Part shown: positions 1 to 6,430 of the stretch, one piece after another
Numbering within the stretch: the first letter of the stretch is position 1
Layout: each line of letters starts with the position of its first letter
Assembly: GCA_036555125.1 (NCBI GenBank)
Contig: DATBLY010000116.1
Span: 1 to 6,430, forward strand
Direction: 5' to 3'
DNA length: 6,430 bases
Origin: DATBLY01 sp036555125
GTDB lineage: Bacteria > Actinomycetota > UBA4738 > HRBIN12
Notes under the pieces: generated by a model
The model's input: the letters and a program-made list of their open reading frames with translations, nothing else
Databases searched by the model: none
Told to the model about the DNA's origin: nothing
Position numbers and translations under genes: made by a program

Positions 1-1
1 G

Positions 2-97
2 CCGGACACCCCGCACACGGGCGCGCTCTCGCACCACCGAGCCGAGTACGCGGAGCGGGTGATCGGGTTCCTCGACGAGCACCTGCTGGGGAGCTGA
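2..97 (+). CDS. C-terminal fragment of a probable alpha/beta hydrolase
   Basis: Only the last 31 codons are visible; the gene starts left of the window and ends at TGA 95-97. The fragment begins PDTPHTGAL and ends in an amphipathic helix with the core YAERVIGFLDEHL. In many actinobacterial alpha/beta hydrolases the catalytic His sits in a G-x-HTxAL/GGL turn, followed by a short stretch and a closing helix of the form EYxxRVxxFLDxxL. His5 of the fragment (bases 14-16) would be that catalytic His. The substrate cannot be read from this tail, and the nucleophile and acid residues lie outside the window. It is the only + strand gene here and converges on the DUF4234 gene with 24 bases between the two stops. 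The family call is by pattern memory and is moderately sure; the open frame and stop are seen directly. Confidence 0.6.
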   Translation, partial: PDTPHTGALSHHRAEYAERVIGFLDEHLLGS

Positions 98-111
98 GCC
101 GGCCGGCTCGG
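94..111. terminator. Palindrome between convergent genes, possible bidirectional terminator
   Basis: A perfect 14-base palindrome (96-109, GAGCCGGCCGGCTC) extends to a 7-pair stem with a GGCC loop when C94-G111 and the T95-G110 wobble are included. It overlaps the hydrolase stop codon and lies 11 bases from the DUF4234 stop, so it is placed to end transcripts from both sides. There is no T-tract on either strand, so it would be a hairpin-only terminator of the type proposed for high-GC actinomycetes. In DNA this rich in GC, a chance palindrome is possible. Confidence 0.45.
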
Positions 112-121
112 GAGGACGCCG

Positions 122-562
122 TCAGGCGGGCGGCGACGGCAGGGCGCCGGGCTCCGCCGGGCCGGAGGACCCGGACGCCCCGCGCGCGACCTCCCAGATG
201 CGGTTCAGGTGCTCCTGCGAGTACATCCCGAGGCCGGCCGCGACCACGATCAGCAGGATCACGTTCAGCGCCGGCGAGAGCTGCTGCTGGATCTCGAGGC
301 GCTGCTCGATCTTCTGGATGTGCATCGAGGTGTTGTAGACCGAGATGAACGGCGGGACGATGATCAGCCAGCCGAGCGTCACCGCGAGCAGGGCCATCCC
401 CGGCCGGACGGTCTCGTCGTGCTCGAAGCGGCGGATCTCGTCGTTGACCTTGTAGTACCAGTAGAAGAAGTAGATCCCGATCGTGACGATCGAGAGCGCC
501 AGGACCCCGAGCGGGTCGCGCTTCAGGTAGCTCTCGCCCTCGATCCGAACGGTCTCGGCCAT
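122..562 (-). CDS. DUF4234 family small integral membrane protein
   Basis: A complete 146-residue protein. It starts at ATG 562-560 behind a good GGAGGG Shine-Dalgarno sequence about 3 bases away (GGGAGGGACG-ATG) and stops at TGA 124-122. The N-terminal block KRDPLGVLALSIVTIGIYFF, followed by YWYYKVNDEI, is the usual opening of DUF4234 proteins: a charged entry, a helix rich in G and I, then an aromatic YWYYK end. Three membrane helices are visible at about residues 16-36, 56-76 and 97-115. The third ends in YSQEHLNRIW, matching the Q-x-x-LN-x-x-W signature near the C-terminus of the family. The last 20 residues are a Gly/Ser/Pro/Ala-rich tail of low complexity. DUF4234 proteins have no established biochemical function. 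It is read in the same direction as the SDR and lon genes but is separated from them by 62 bases holding hairpins, so it may be a separate transcript. The family call is fairly sure. Confidence 0.87.
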   Translation of the reverse strand: MAETVRIEGESYLKRDPLGVLALSIVTIGIYFFYWYYKVNDEIRRFEHDETVRPGMALLAVTLGWLIIVPPFISVYNTSMHIQKIEQRLEIQQQLSPALNVILLIVVAAGLGMYSQEHLNRIWEVARGASGSSGPAEPGALPSPPA

Positions 563-580
563 CGTCCCTCCCCTCGCCGT

Positions 581-613
581 GGCTCCGGGCGGAGTCTATC
601 GACGCCGGCGTCG
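581..613 (-). terminator. Tandem hairpins after the SDR gene
   Basis: The 62-base gap between the SDR stop and the DUF4234 start holds two inverted repeats. CGACGCCGGCGTCG (600-613) is a perfect 14-base palindrome (5-pair stem, CCGG loop) 11 bases past the SDR stop. GGCTCC-GGGC-GGAGTC (581-596) forms a 6-pair stem with one G-T wobble. A further perfect palindrome, GACGATCGTC (614-623), directly abuts them. No T-run follows, so termination is inferred from placement only. The second hairpin could instead belong to the leader of the DUF4234 mRNA. Confidence 0.4.
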
Positions 614-624
614 GACGATCGTCG

Positions 625-1242
625 TCAGACGGCGGGAGGGCTCGCGACGCCGATCACGTGCCCGACCCAGTCGTCGTGGTCCAGGGCGTCGAGCAGCGCG
701 GTGGCGAAGTCCTCGCGCGGGATCGAGCGTCCTGGCGCCTTCGCGTCCACGACCGCGACGTACGGGGCCTCGGGGCGGTCGTCCGTCAGGAACGGCGTGG
801 CGACCACGGTCCAGTCGAGGTCGCTCCCGCGCAGGATCGCCACGTCGCGACGATGCTCCGCGGCCACGTTGGCGTACTCGCCCGCCACCTCGTCGTCGGT
901 GAACACCTTGGCGTTGGCGGCGATCGCGATCCGGCGCACGCCGACCGATGCCATCGCCCCGACGATCGTCCGCGTCGCGTCGGAGATCTCGGTCGTCGTG
1001 ACGCCGGCGACCGGGCCGAGCGCGGAGACGACGGCGTCCCGGCCCAGCAGGACGTCGGCCACGGCGTCGCGGTCGCGCGGGTCGCCCTGGCGGACGTGCA
1101 CCGCGTCCGGGAACCACTGCTTCGACGCGTCGCGGACGAAGGCGGTGACGTCGTGGCCGCGTCGCGCGGCGAGCTCGACCACGAGCCGCCCGGTGCGCCC
1201 GCTCGCCCCGAAGACGACGATCCGGCGCCCGTCCTCGGTCAT
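625..1242 (-). CDS. NAD(P)-binding atypical short-chain dehydrogenase-like protein
   Basis: A single Rossmann-fold protein of 205 residues if it starts at ATG 1242-1240. The glycine motif GASGRTG (residues 12-18) follows the first beta strand RIVVFGASG, as in the NAD(P)H-binding atypical SDRs (BVR-B/NmrA-like, PF13460 type). Further family landmarks are SALGP at the end of beta 4, the LDWTVVATPFLTD block and the C-terminal IPREDFATALLDALD helix. The usual YxxxK catalytic pair of classical SDRs is not evident, which fits the atypical group; the substrate is unknown. A GTG at 1263-1261, 7 codons upstream in frame and 3 bases after the stop of the preceding small gene, is an alternative start. 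I prefer the ATG because a weak GGGAC precedes it and it gives the family's usual short lead-in. Probably co-transcribed downstream of lon and the 75-residue gene. The family is sure; the exact start is not. Confidence 0.88.
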   Translation of the reverse strand: MTEDGRRIVVFGASGRTGRLVVELAARRGHDVTAFVRDASKQWFPDAVHVRQGDPRDRDAVADVLLGRDAVVSALGPVAGVTTTEISDATRTIVGAMASVGVRRIAIAANAKVFTDDEVAGEYANVAAEHRRDVAILRGSDLDWTVVATPFLTDDRPEAPYVAVVDAKAPGRSIPREDFATALLDALDHDDWVGHVIGVASPPAV

Positions 1243-1266
1243 CGCGTCGGTCCCGTCCGGCACGGC

Positions 1267-1494
1267 TCAGGTGAAGAGCCAGACGGAGATCGCCGCGATC
1301 GCGACGATCCCGACCGCGACCGCGATCAGCGTGTACGTCAGGGTCCGGCCGCCGCCCGATCGGTCGTGCGTGTCGAGGCCGATGTCGTGCGCCACCTCGC
1401 GCTCCCGCTGGTGGTGCATCTGCTCGAGGTCGGTCTTGGTTCCCGCCTTCGGCAGGTGTCGCCGCCCCTTGCGCTTCTTCCCGGCGCTGCCCAT
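1267..1494 (-). CDS. Small basic single-pass membrane protein, unknown family
   Basis: This encodes 75 residues from ATG 1494 to TGA 1267. I do not recognise the family. The first 18 residues are very basic (MGSAGKKRKGRRHLPKAG). A polar, charged middle with several His and Glu follows (residues 20-45). One strong membrane helix starts after GGGRTLTYTL and runs to the very C-terminus (about 52-74, ending WLFT). By the positive-inside rule the soluble part should face the cytoplasm, with the helix acting as a C-terminal anchor. The start is 19 bases after the lon stop, with only a weak TAGGG upstream, so translation probably depends on ribosomes leaving lon. The SDR gene follows almost at once. 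The protein-like mix of a basic head, hydrophilic middle and clean membrane helix, together with the operon spacing, argues that the gene is real. A role connected with Lon is speculation. Confidence 0.72.
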   Translation of the reverse strand: MGSAGKKRKGRRHLPKAGTKTDLEQMHHQREREVAHDIGLDTHDRSGGGRTLTYTLIAVAVGIVAIAAISVWLFT

Positions 1495-1513
1495 GGAGGA
1501 GACCCTATCGCGC

Positions 1514-3859
<2,346 letters not shown>

Positions 3860-3871
3860 GGGCCATCACGT

Positions 3872-3876
3872 CTCCT
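3872..3876 (-). promoter_or_regulatory. Shine-Dalgarno sequence of lon, offset toward an out-of-frame ATG
   Basis: AGGAG on the - strand is the only good ribosome-binding site before lon. It is 12 bases from the lon ATG (3859), rather far, but only 5 bases from another ATG at 3866-3864 in a different frame. That ATG opens the four-codon frame ATG GCC CAT GGC TGA (3866-3852), inside which the lon ATG lies. The placement decides where ribosomes first load and is discussed in the findings. Confidence 0.7.
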
Positions 3877-3896
3877 GAGGCGGGTTCAGTGGCAAG

Positions 3897-3924
3897 AACG
3901 GGAGGAAGGGGCCGCCCTATTCCC
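3897..3924 (-). promoter_or_regulatory. Sigma-R/sigma-H-like ECF promoter of lon
   Basis: On the - strand, GGGAATA (3924-3918) is followed after 17 bases by CGTT (3900-3897). This matches, from memory, the GGGAAYA ... CGTT consensus of mycobacterial sigma-H. It is within a base of the GGGAAT ... GTT spacing of streptomycete sigma-R, the disulphide and heat stress sigma factors. Transcription would start near 3890, giving a leader of about 30 bases with the Shine-Dalgarno sequence in the right place. In Streptomyces coelicolor lon is reported as a sigma-R target, so the position makes biological sense. No convincing housekeeping -35/-10 pair was seen in the same gap. The match is by eye, without a scored model. 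Confidence 0.6.
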
Positions 3925-3927
3925 CGT

Positions 3928-3943
3928 CGTGAGCGCGATCACA
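3928..3943. promoter_or_regulatory. CRP/GlxR-like palindrome upstream of lon
   Basis: CGTGA-GCGCGA-TCACA has a perfect GTGA-N6-TCAC core and differs from the CRP-family consensus TGTGA-N6-TCACA at one outer base. It ends 4 bases before the -35-like GGGAATA. Its centre lies about 46 bases upstream of the predicted lon start site, close to the position of activators that touch RNA polymerase. Actinomycetes carry CRP/FNR-family regulators with this recognition sequence. No regulator gene is present in the window, so the partner is unknown. Confidence 0.5.
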
Positions 3944-3944
3944 C

Positions 3945-3960
3945 CTCGCCGAGCGGCGAG
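3945..3960 (-). terminator. Hairpin after the PAP2 gene
   Basis: CTCGCC-GAGC-GGCGAG forms a perfect 6-pair GC-rich stem with a 4-base loop, 9 bases beyond the PAP2 stop. It directly precedes the CRP-like site on the - strand. It could end PAP2 transcripts and insulate the lon promoter. No T-run follows, so the call rests on position and symmetry. Confidence 0.35.
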
Positions 3961-3969
3961 CGTGGTCCC

Positions 3970-4665
3970 TCAGCTTCGCGTCGCGCAGCGACCCCTGCTG
4001 CACCCGTGGAGGCGGTGGCCCCGGAGCGCGGCGTAGGTCGCGGCCACGAGCACGCTCCCGATCAGGAGCCCGCCGACCACGTCGGTGAACCAATGCACGC
4101 CGATGTAGACGCGTGAGAACCCGATGGCGAGGATCGATGCGACGCCGACCATCGCCGCCACGATCCGCGCCCGGGACGCGGAGCCGAACGTCGGGACAAG
4201 CATGGGCAGGAGGCCGTAGAAGCCCACGCTGGCCAGGACGTGGCCGCTCGGGAACGAGGGCCCGCGCCCGGGTCCCAGCGGCAGGAGCGAGGGGCGGACG
4301 CGGTCCACCCCGGCCTTGAGCGCCCACTCGATGGCGGGGTTGAACGCGAAGGCCAGGACCAGGACGAGCAGGGCGACCCGGCATCGTCCGGTCAGGAACG
4401 TCCAGATCGCGAGCGCCAGGACGGCCGCTCCGATGAACCACCGCGTGCCCAGGAACGTGATCCCCCACATGACGCGGTCGATCCACTCCTGTCGGAGGCC
4501 GATGACCCACCACTGCAGGGGACGGTCGATCCGCAGCAGGGCGGGCTCGTCGACGATCGCGATCGTCGCCAGCGCGGCGAAAGCCATCGCAACGAGGCCG
4601 ACGAGCATCCACCGGCTCCGGTCGGACGTGGGGAAGCGCTCGGGAACGACGGACATGCCGTCCAT
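3970..4665 (-). CDS. PAP2 superfamily membrane phosphatase
   Basis: A 231-residue integral membrane protein with the three-part phosphatase signature of the PAP2/type-2 phosphatidic acid phosphatase family: K117-x6-R124-P125 (KAGVDRVRP), P139-S-G-H142 in SFPSGH, and S184-R185-x5-H191-x3-D195 (SRVYIGVHWFTD). His142 would be the general acid, His191 the nucleophile and Asp195 its partner. The family removes phosphate from lipid phosphates such as phosphatidic acid or undecaprenyl pyrophosphate, with the active site at the outer membrane face. Hydrophobic helices lie at about residues 19-38, 64-92, 97-113, 143-160, 167-183 and 195-213, the usual six. The tail is short, basic and Cys-containing. 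The start may be ATG 4665 (GGGACG just upstream) or ATG 4656; the two differ by three residues. It stands alone, 73 bases after the membrane protein gene and 110 bases before lon. The substrate cannot be told from sequence. Confidence 0.95.
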   Translation of the reverse strand: MDGMSVVPERFPTSDRSRWMLVGLVAMAFAALATIAIVDEPALLRIDRPLQWWVIGLRQEWIDRVMWGITFLGTRWFIGAAVLALAIWTFLTGRCRVALLVLVLAFAFNPAIEWALKAGVDRVRPSLLPLGPGRGPSFPSGHVLASVGFYGLLPMLVPTFGSASRARIVAAMVGVASILAIGFSRVYIGVHWFTDVVGGLLIGSVLVAATYAALRGHRLHGCSRGRCATRS

Positions 4666-4700
4666 CGTCCCAGAGGGACACGGCGATGCCGGCGCAGCTG

Positions 4701-4723
4701 CGTCGCGACGGCGCGCCGCGACG
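4701..4723 (-). terminator. GC-rich hairpin after the membrane protein gene
   Basis: CGTCGCG (4701-4707) and CGCGACG (4717-4723) are perfect 7-base inverted arms. The 9-base loop region overlaps the palindrome GGCGCGCC (4710-4717). It begins 15 bases after the TAG of the membrane protein gene and lies before the PAP2 start, which suits a terminator for the two-gene unit on its right. There is no T-tract. The rest of this 73-base gap shows no clear promoter. Confidence 0.4.
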
Positions 4724-4738
4724 AACGGTCGGGATCGC

Positions 4739-5686
4739 CTAGGCCGCGGGGATCCCGTCGCCCGGGTCCTCGATCGACACCAGGACCCGGTCGAGCTGCA
4801 GGTCGGCGAGGCACCCGATGAACCGCCGCTCCGCGTTCTCGGGGAGCGACGGCGTGACCGTCATCCGGACCGTGGAGCCGCCCACCTCGGAGAGCCGGAA
4901 CGTCGACCAGGGCGACGCCATCGGGCGACAGGTCGCGAGGAGCGTTCGCGCCACGGAGAGCACCGGCGCCGGCTCCCCCCGCGTCTGGATCACCAGGTCG
5001 TACGCGCTCCGCCCGCCGGTGACCACGTCGGGGCGGTTCTCGGTGAGCTCGGCGATCTGGATCACGACCACCCAGACGGCCAGGGTGACCACCGCCAGGG
5101 AGGCCGCCACGGCGATCCAGGAGCGGCGCGTTCCCAGCTCGCGCGCGCGGACCGGCGCGGTCGATGCGATCGCGACGCCCGCCTCCTCCCCGGGCAGCAG
5201 CGAGGCGGGCGGCTGCAGGTTGGCGAGCCGCCGCTCGACGGATCGCTCCGCGCCCCAGGGATCGACCCCTCGCGCGATCCGCTCCACGACGTAGGCCATC
5301 CCCGAGAGGATCGCGCCCACGCCGAGGAGGACGGGCACGAACACCGAGAGGCTGCCCGGCTCGAGCCACGGGAACGGCCGGTCCCCTCCCTCGGCCTCCC
5401 CCGCTCCCGCGGGCTCCTCGGGGGCAGAGGGCCGGCCGCCGGGCCGGTGGGCGGGCTCACGCAACGATCCCTCGATCCGCTCCACGCGTGCCTCGAGGCG
5501 TCCCGTCCGGCGTCCGAGCGACGCGGACGCGAGCGCCACCTCGGCCGCGATGAAGAAGATCCCCGAGATCACCGCGCGGTTCCACTCCCACCGGTAGAGG
5601 TAGACGAGCAGGTACGCGCCCGAGGCAAGCAGCACGACCCAGGCGAGGAGGAGCAGGAGGATCCGAGCCAGGCGCTGCGGCGTCAT
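4739..5686 (-). CDS. Four-helix membrane protein of unknown family
   Basis: A 315-residue protein starting MTPQRLARIL and ending at TAG 4741-4739. I do not recognise the family. Helices 1 and 2 (about 8-30 and 38-56) form a short hairpin. A basic and then Pro/Gly/Glu-rich linker follows (57-111, with the coiled-coil-like RRTGRLEARVERIEG). Helix 3 (112-134), a charged loop with DPWGAERSVERRL (142-154) and helix 4 (about 189-211) follow. The last 100 residues form a soluble domain with an apparent alpha-beta-beta-alpha-beta order and two cysteines (Cys253, Cys292). The charge pattern does not settle which side this domain faces. The ATG at 5686-5684 overlaps the upstream stop as ATGA and has AGGAGG 10 bases before it, so translation is coupled to the PEP-utilising-type gene. 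The frame stays open leftward of this ATG, but that extension is a shadow of the upstream gene. Confidence 0.87.
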   Translation of the reverse strand: MTPQRLARILLLLLAWVVLLASGAYLLVYLYRWEWNRAVISGIFFIAAEVALASASLGRRTGRLEARVERIEGSLREPAHRPGGRPSAPEEPAGAGEAEGGDRPFPWLEPGSLSVFVPVLLGVGAILSGMAYVVERIARGVDPWGAERSVERRLANLQPPASLLPGEEAGVAIASTAPVRARELGTRRSWIAVAASLAVVTLAVWVVVIQIAELTENRPDVVTGGRSAYDLVIQTRGEPAPVLSVARTLLATCRPMASPWSTFRLSEVGGSTVRMTVTPSLPENAERRFIGCLADLQLDRVLVSIEDPGDGIPAA

Positions 5687-6430
5687 CGGGATGACACCTC
5701 CTGCGACCGGTCCGCCGACGTGACCTCCCCGGTGCGGCCGTCGATCACGATCCGTTCGCCCCGCCGGAAGCGATCCGTCGCGTCGGGCACCGCGACCACC
5801 GTCGGGACGCCCAGCTCCCGCGCGACGATCGCCAGGTGCGAGAGCGTGCTCCCGGTCTCGGACACGAGCCCGGCGAGCCCCGGGAGCTCGGGCGCGAGCG
5901 CGGGCGACAGGACCCGGACGACGAGGATGTCTCCGGGACCCAGCCGATCTCCCTCCAACCGGACCGGCCCCTCGGCGCGGCCGCCGCCGGCACCGGTCCC
6001 GCCCCCGCCCGCCGGCGGTCCCTGCGGGACCACGGCGCCGGAGGGCGTCAGCCGGAACGTGGCCGGGAGCGGCGCCGACGGCCGGCCGGCCCGCCGCGAC
6101 CCGAGGTCGTCCGGGACCGCCCCGCCGCCCACGATCCACCCGAGCTCTTCCCAGCCCAGGAACCGAACGTCGTCGCCCGACCCCAGCCGTCCCGCGGCCC
6201 GGAGGCGTCGGCAGATCTCCCACGCCGCCCGCGCCGCGAGCTCGTCGAGCCAGCGCGCCCGGAGGCGGAGCGCCTCCCGGGGCGCGAGCGCCCGGACGTC
6301 GGGGGCGGGATCCCCCGGCGTCACGCGGACCGGCGGGAGGCTCCCCGGAGGGCCGACGCGAGGAGGGACCAGGGCCAGGACCAGCGGGACGCGCGAGACG
6401 ATCGCCTCGTCGGCCTCCCCCGCCCGGCGG
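5683..6430 (-). CDS. PEP-utilising-type protein, C-terminal part with swivelling phosphohistidine domain
   Basis: The last 248 codons of a gene that begins right of the window; the frame is open to the edge and ends at TGA 5685-5683. A GTG at 6324 could be read as a start. However, the 35 codons before it stay open and continue plausibly (EADEAIVSRVPLVLALV), so the gene is treated as incomplete. The visible part begins with a helical stretch (REALRLRARWLDELAARAAW and on to DDVRFLGWEELGWIV), which in PEP synthase and rifampicin phosphotransferase relatives precedes the mobile domain. A Gly-rich linker (GPPAGGGGTGAGGG) follows. The PEP-utilising mobile domain comes next: LVSETGSTLSHLAIVARE, then LGVPTVVAV and RRGERIVIDGRTGEV. 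The His in STLSH (residue 198 of the fragment) is the expected phosphohistidine that swings between an ATP-grasp site and a second active site. Those partner domains and the substrate lie outside the window. Confidence 0.87.
   Translation of the reverse strand, partial: RRAGEADEAIVSRVPLVLALVPPRVGPPGSLPPVRVTPGDPAPDVRALAPREALRLRARWLDELAARAAWEICRRLRAAGRLGSGDDVRFLGWEELGWIVGGGAVPDDLGSRRAGRPSAPLPATFRLTPSGAVVPQGPPAGGGGTGAGGGRAEGPVRLEGDRLGPGDILVVRVLSPALAPELPGLAGLVSETGSTLSHLAIVARELGVPTVVAVPDATDRFRRGERIVIDGRTGEVTSADRSQEVSSR

Noticed and set aside
3860..3969. HspR (HAIR), CIRCE or ClgR operator at lon
   Set aside because: No CTTGAGT-N7-ACTCAAG-like or TTAGCACTC-like repeat is present. The GC-rich palindrome at 3945-3960 has CGC and GCG separated by 6, not 5, bases.
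5687..6223. A possible N-terminal extension of the four-helix membrane protein in the same frame
   Set aside because: It overlaps the PEP-utilising-type gene in another frame. The latter shows a clear family signature (STLSHLAIVARE), while the extension is low-complexity Arg/Gly/Pro. The ATG at 5686 with AGGAGG and ATGA overlap is the natural start.

Overview
The window is 6.4 kb of very GC-rich DNA. Third codon positions are almost all G or C, so long shadow reading frames fill the other frames and the opposite strand. The coding style, the short gaps and the lon control region suggest a high-GC actinomycete-like bacterium (Actinomycetota, perhaps a deep lineage such as Thermoleophilia). That placement is inference; no rRNA or other marker is present. 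Apart from a 31-residue C-terminal fragment on the + strand at the left edge, every gene is on the - strand and is read right to left. No gap exceeds about 110 bases. I see no tRNA, rRNA, CRISPR, insertion sequence or integration scar.

In order of transcription (right to left), the window opens inside a gene for a PEP-utilising-type protein (5683-6430, N-terminus outside the window). It ends in a swivelling phosphohistidine domain. It overlaps by ATGA with a four-helix membrane protein of unknown family (4739-5686), so the two are probably one translationally coupled unit. A GC-rich hairpin follows, then a PAP2-type membrane lipid phosphatase (3970-4665) with all three catalytic motifs. A 110-base gap then carries the control region of lon: a CRP-like palindrome, a disulphide-stress-type (sigma-R/sigma-H-like) ECF promoter, a Shine-Dalgarno sequence and a tiny overlapping start. 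Lon itself (1514-3859) is complete with every catalytic residue.

Downstream of lon, probably on the same transcript, are a 75-residue basic single-helix membrane protein (1267-1494) and an NAD(P)-binding atypical SDR (625-1242). After paired hairpins comes a DUF4234 membrane protein (122-562). It converges on the C-terminus of a probable alpha/beta hydrolase (2-97) across a palindrome that could end transcription both ways.

Most of the genes are ordinary housekeeping or envelope genes. The parts most worth a second look are the lon control region, where promoter, possible activator site and a start-within-a-mini-ORF are packed into about 90 bases; the small membrane protein tied to lon; and the coupled pair of phosphohistidine-domain protein and unknown membrane protein at the right edge. 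I do not see firm evidence for a wholly new defence or mobile system.
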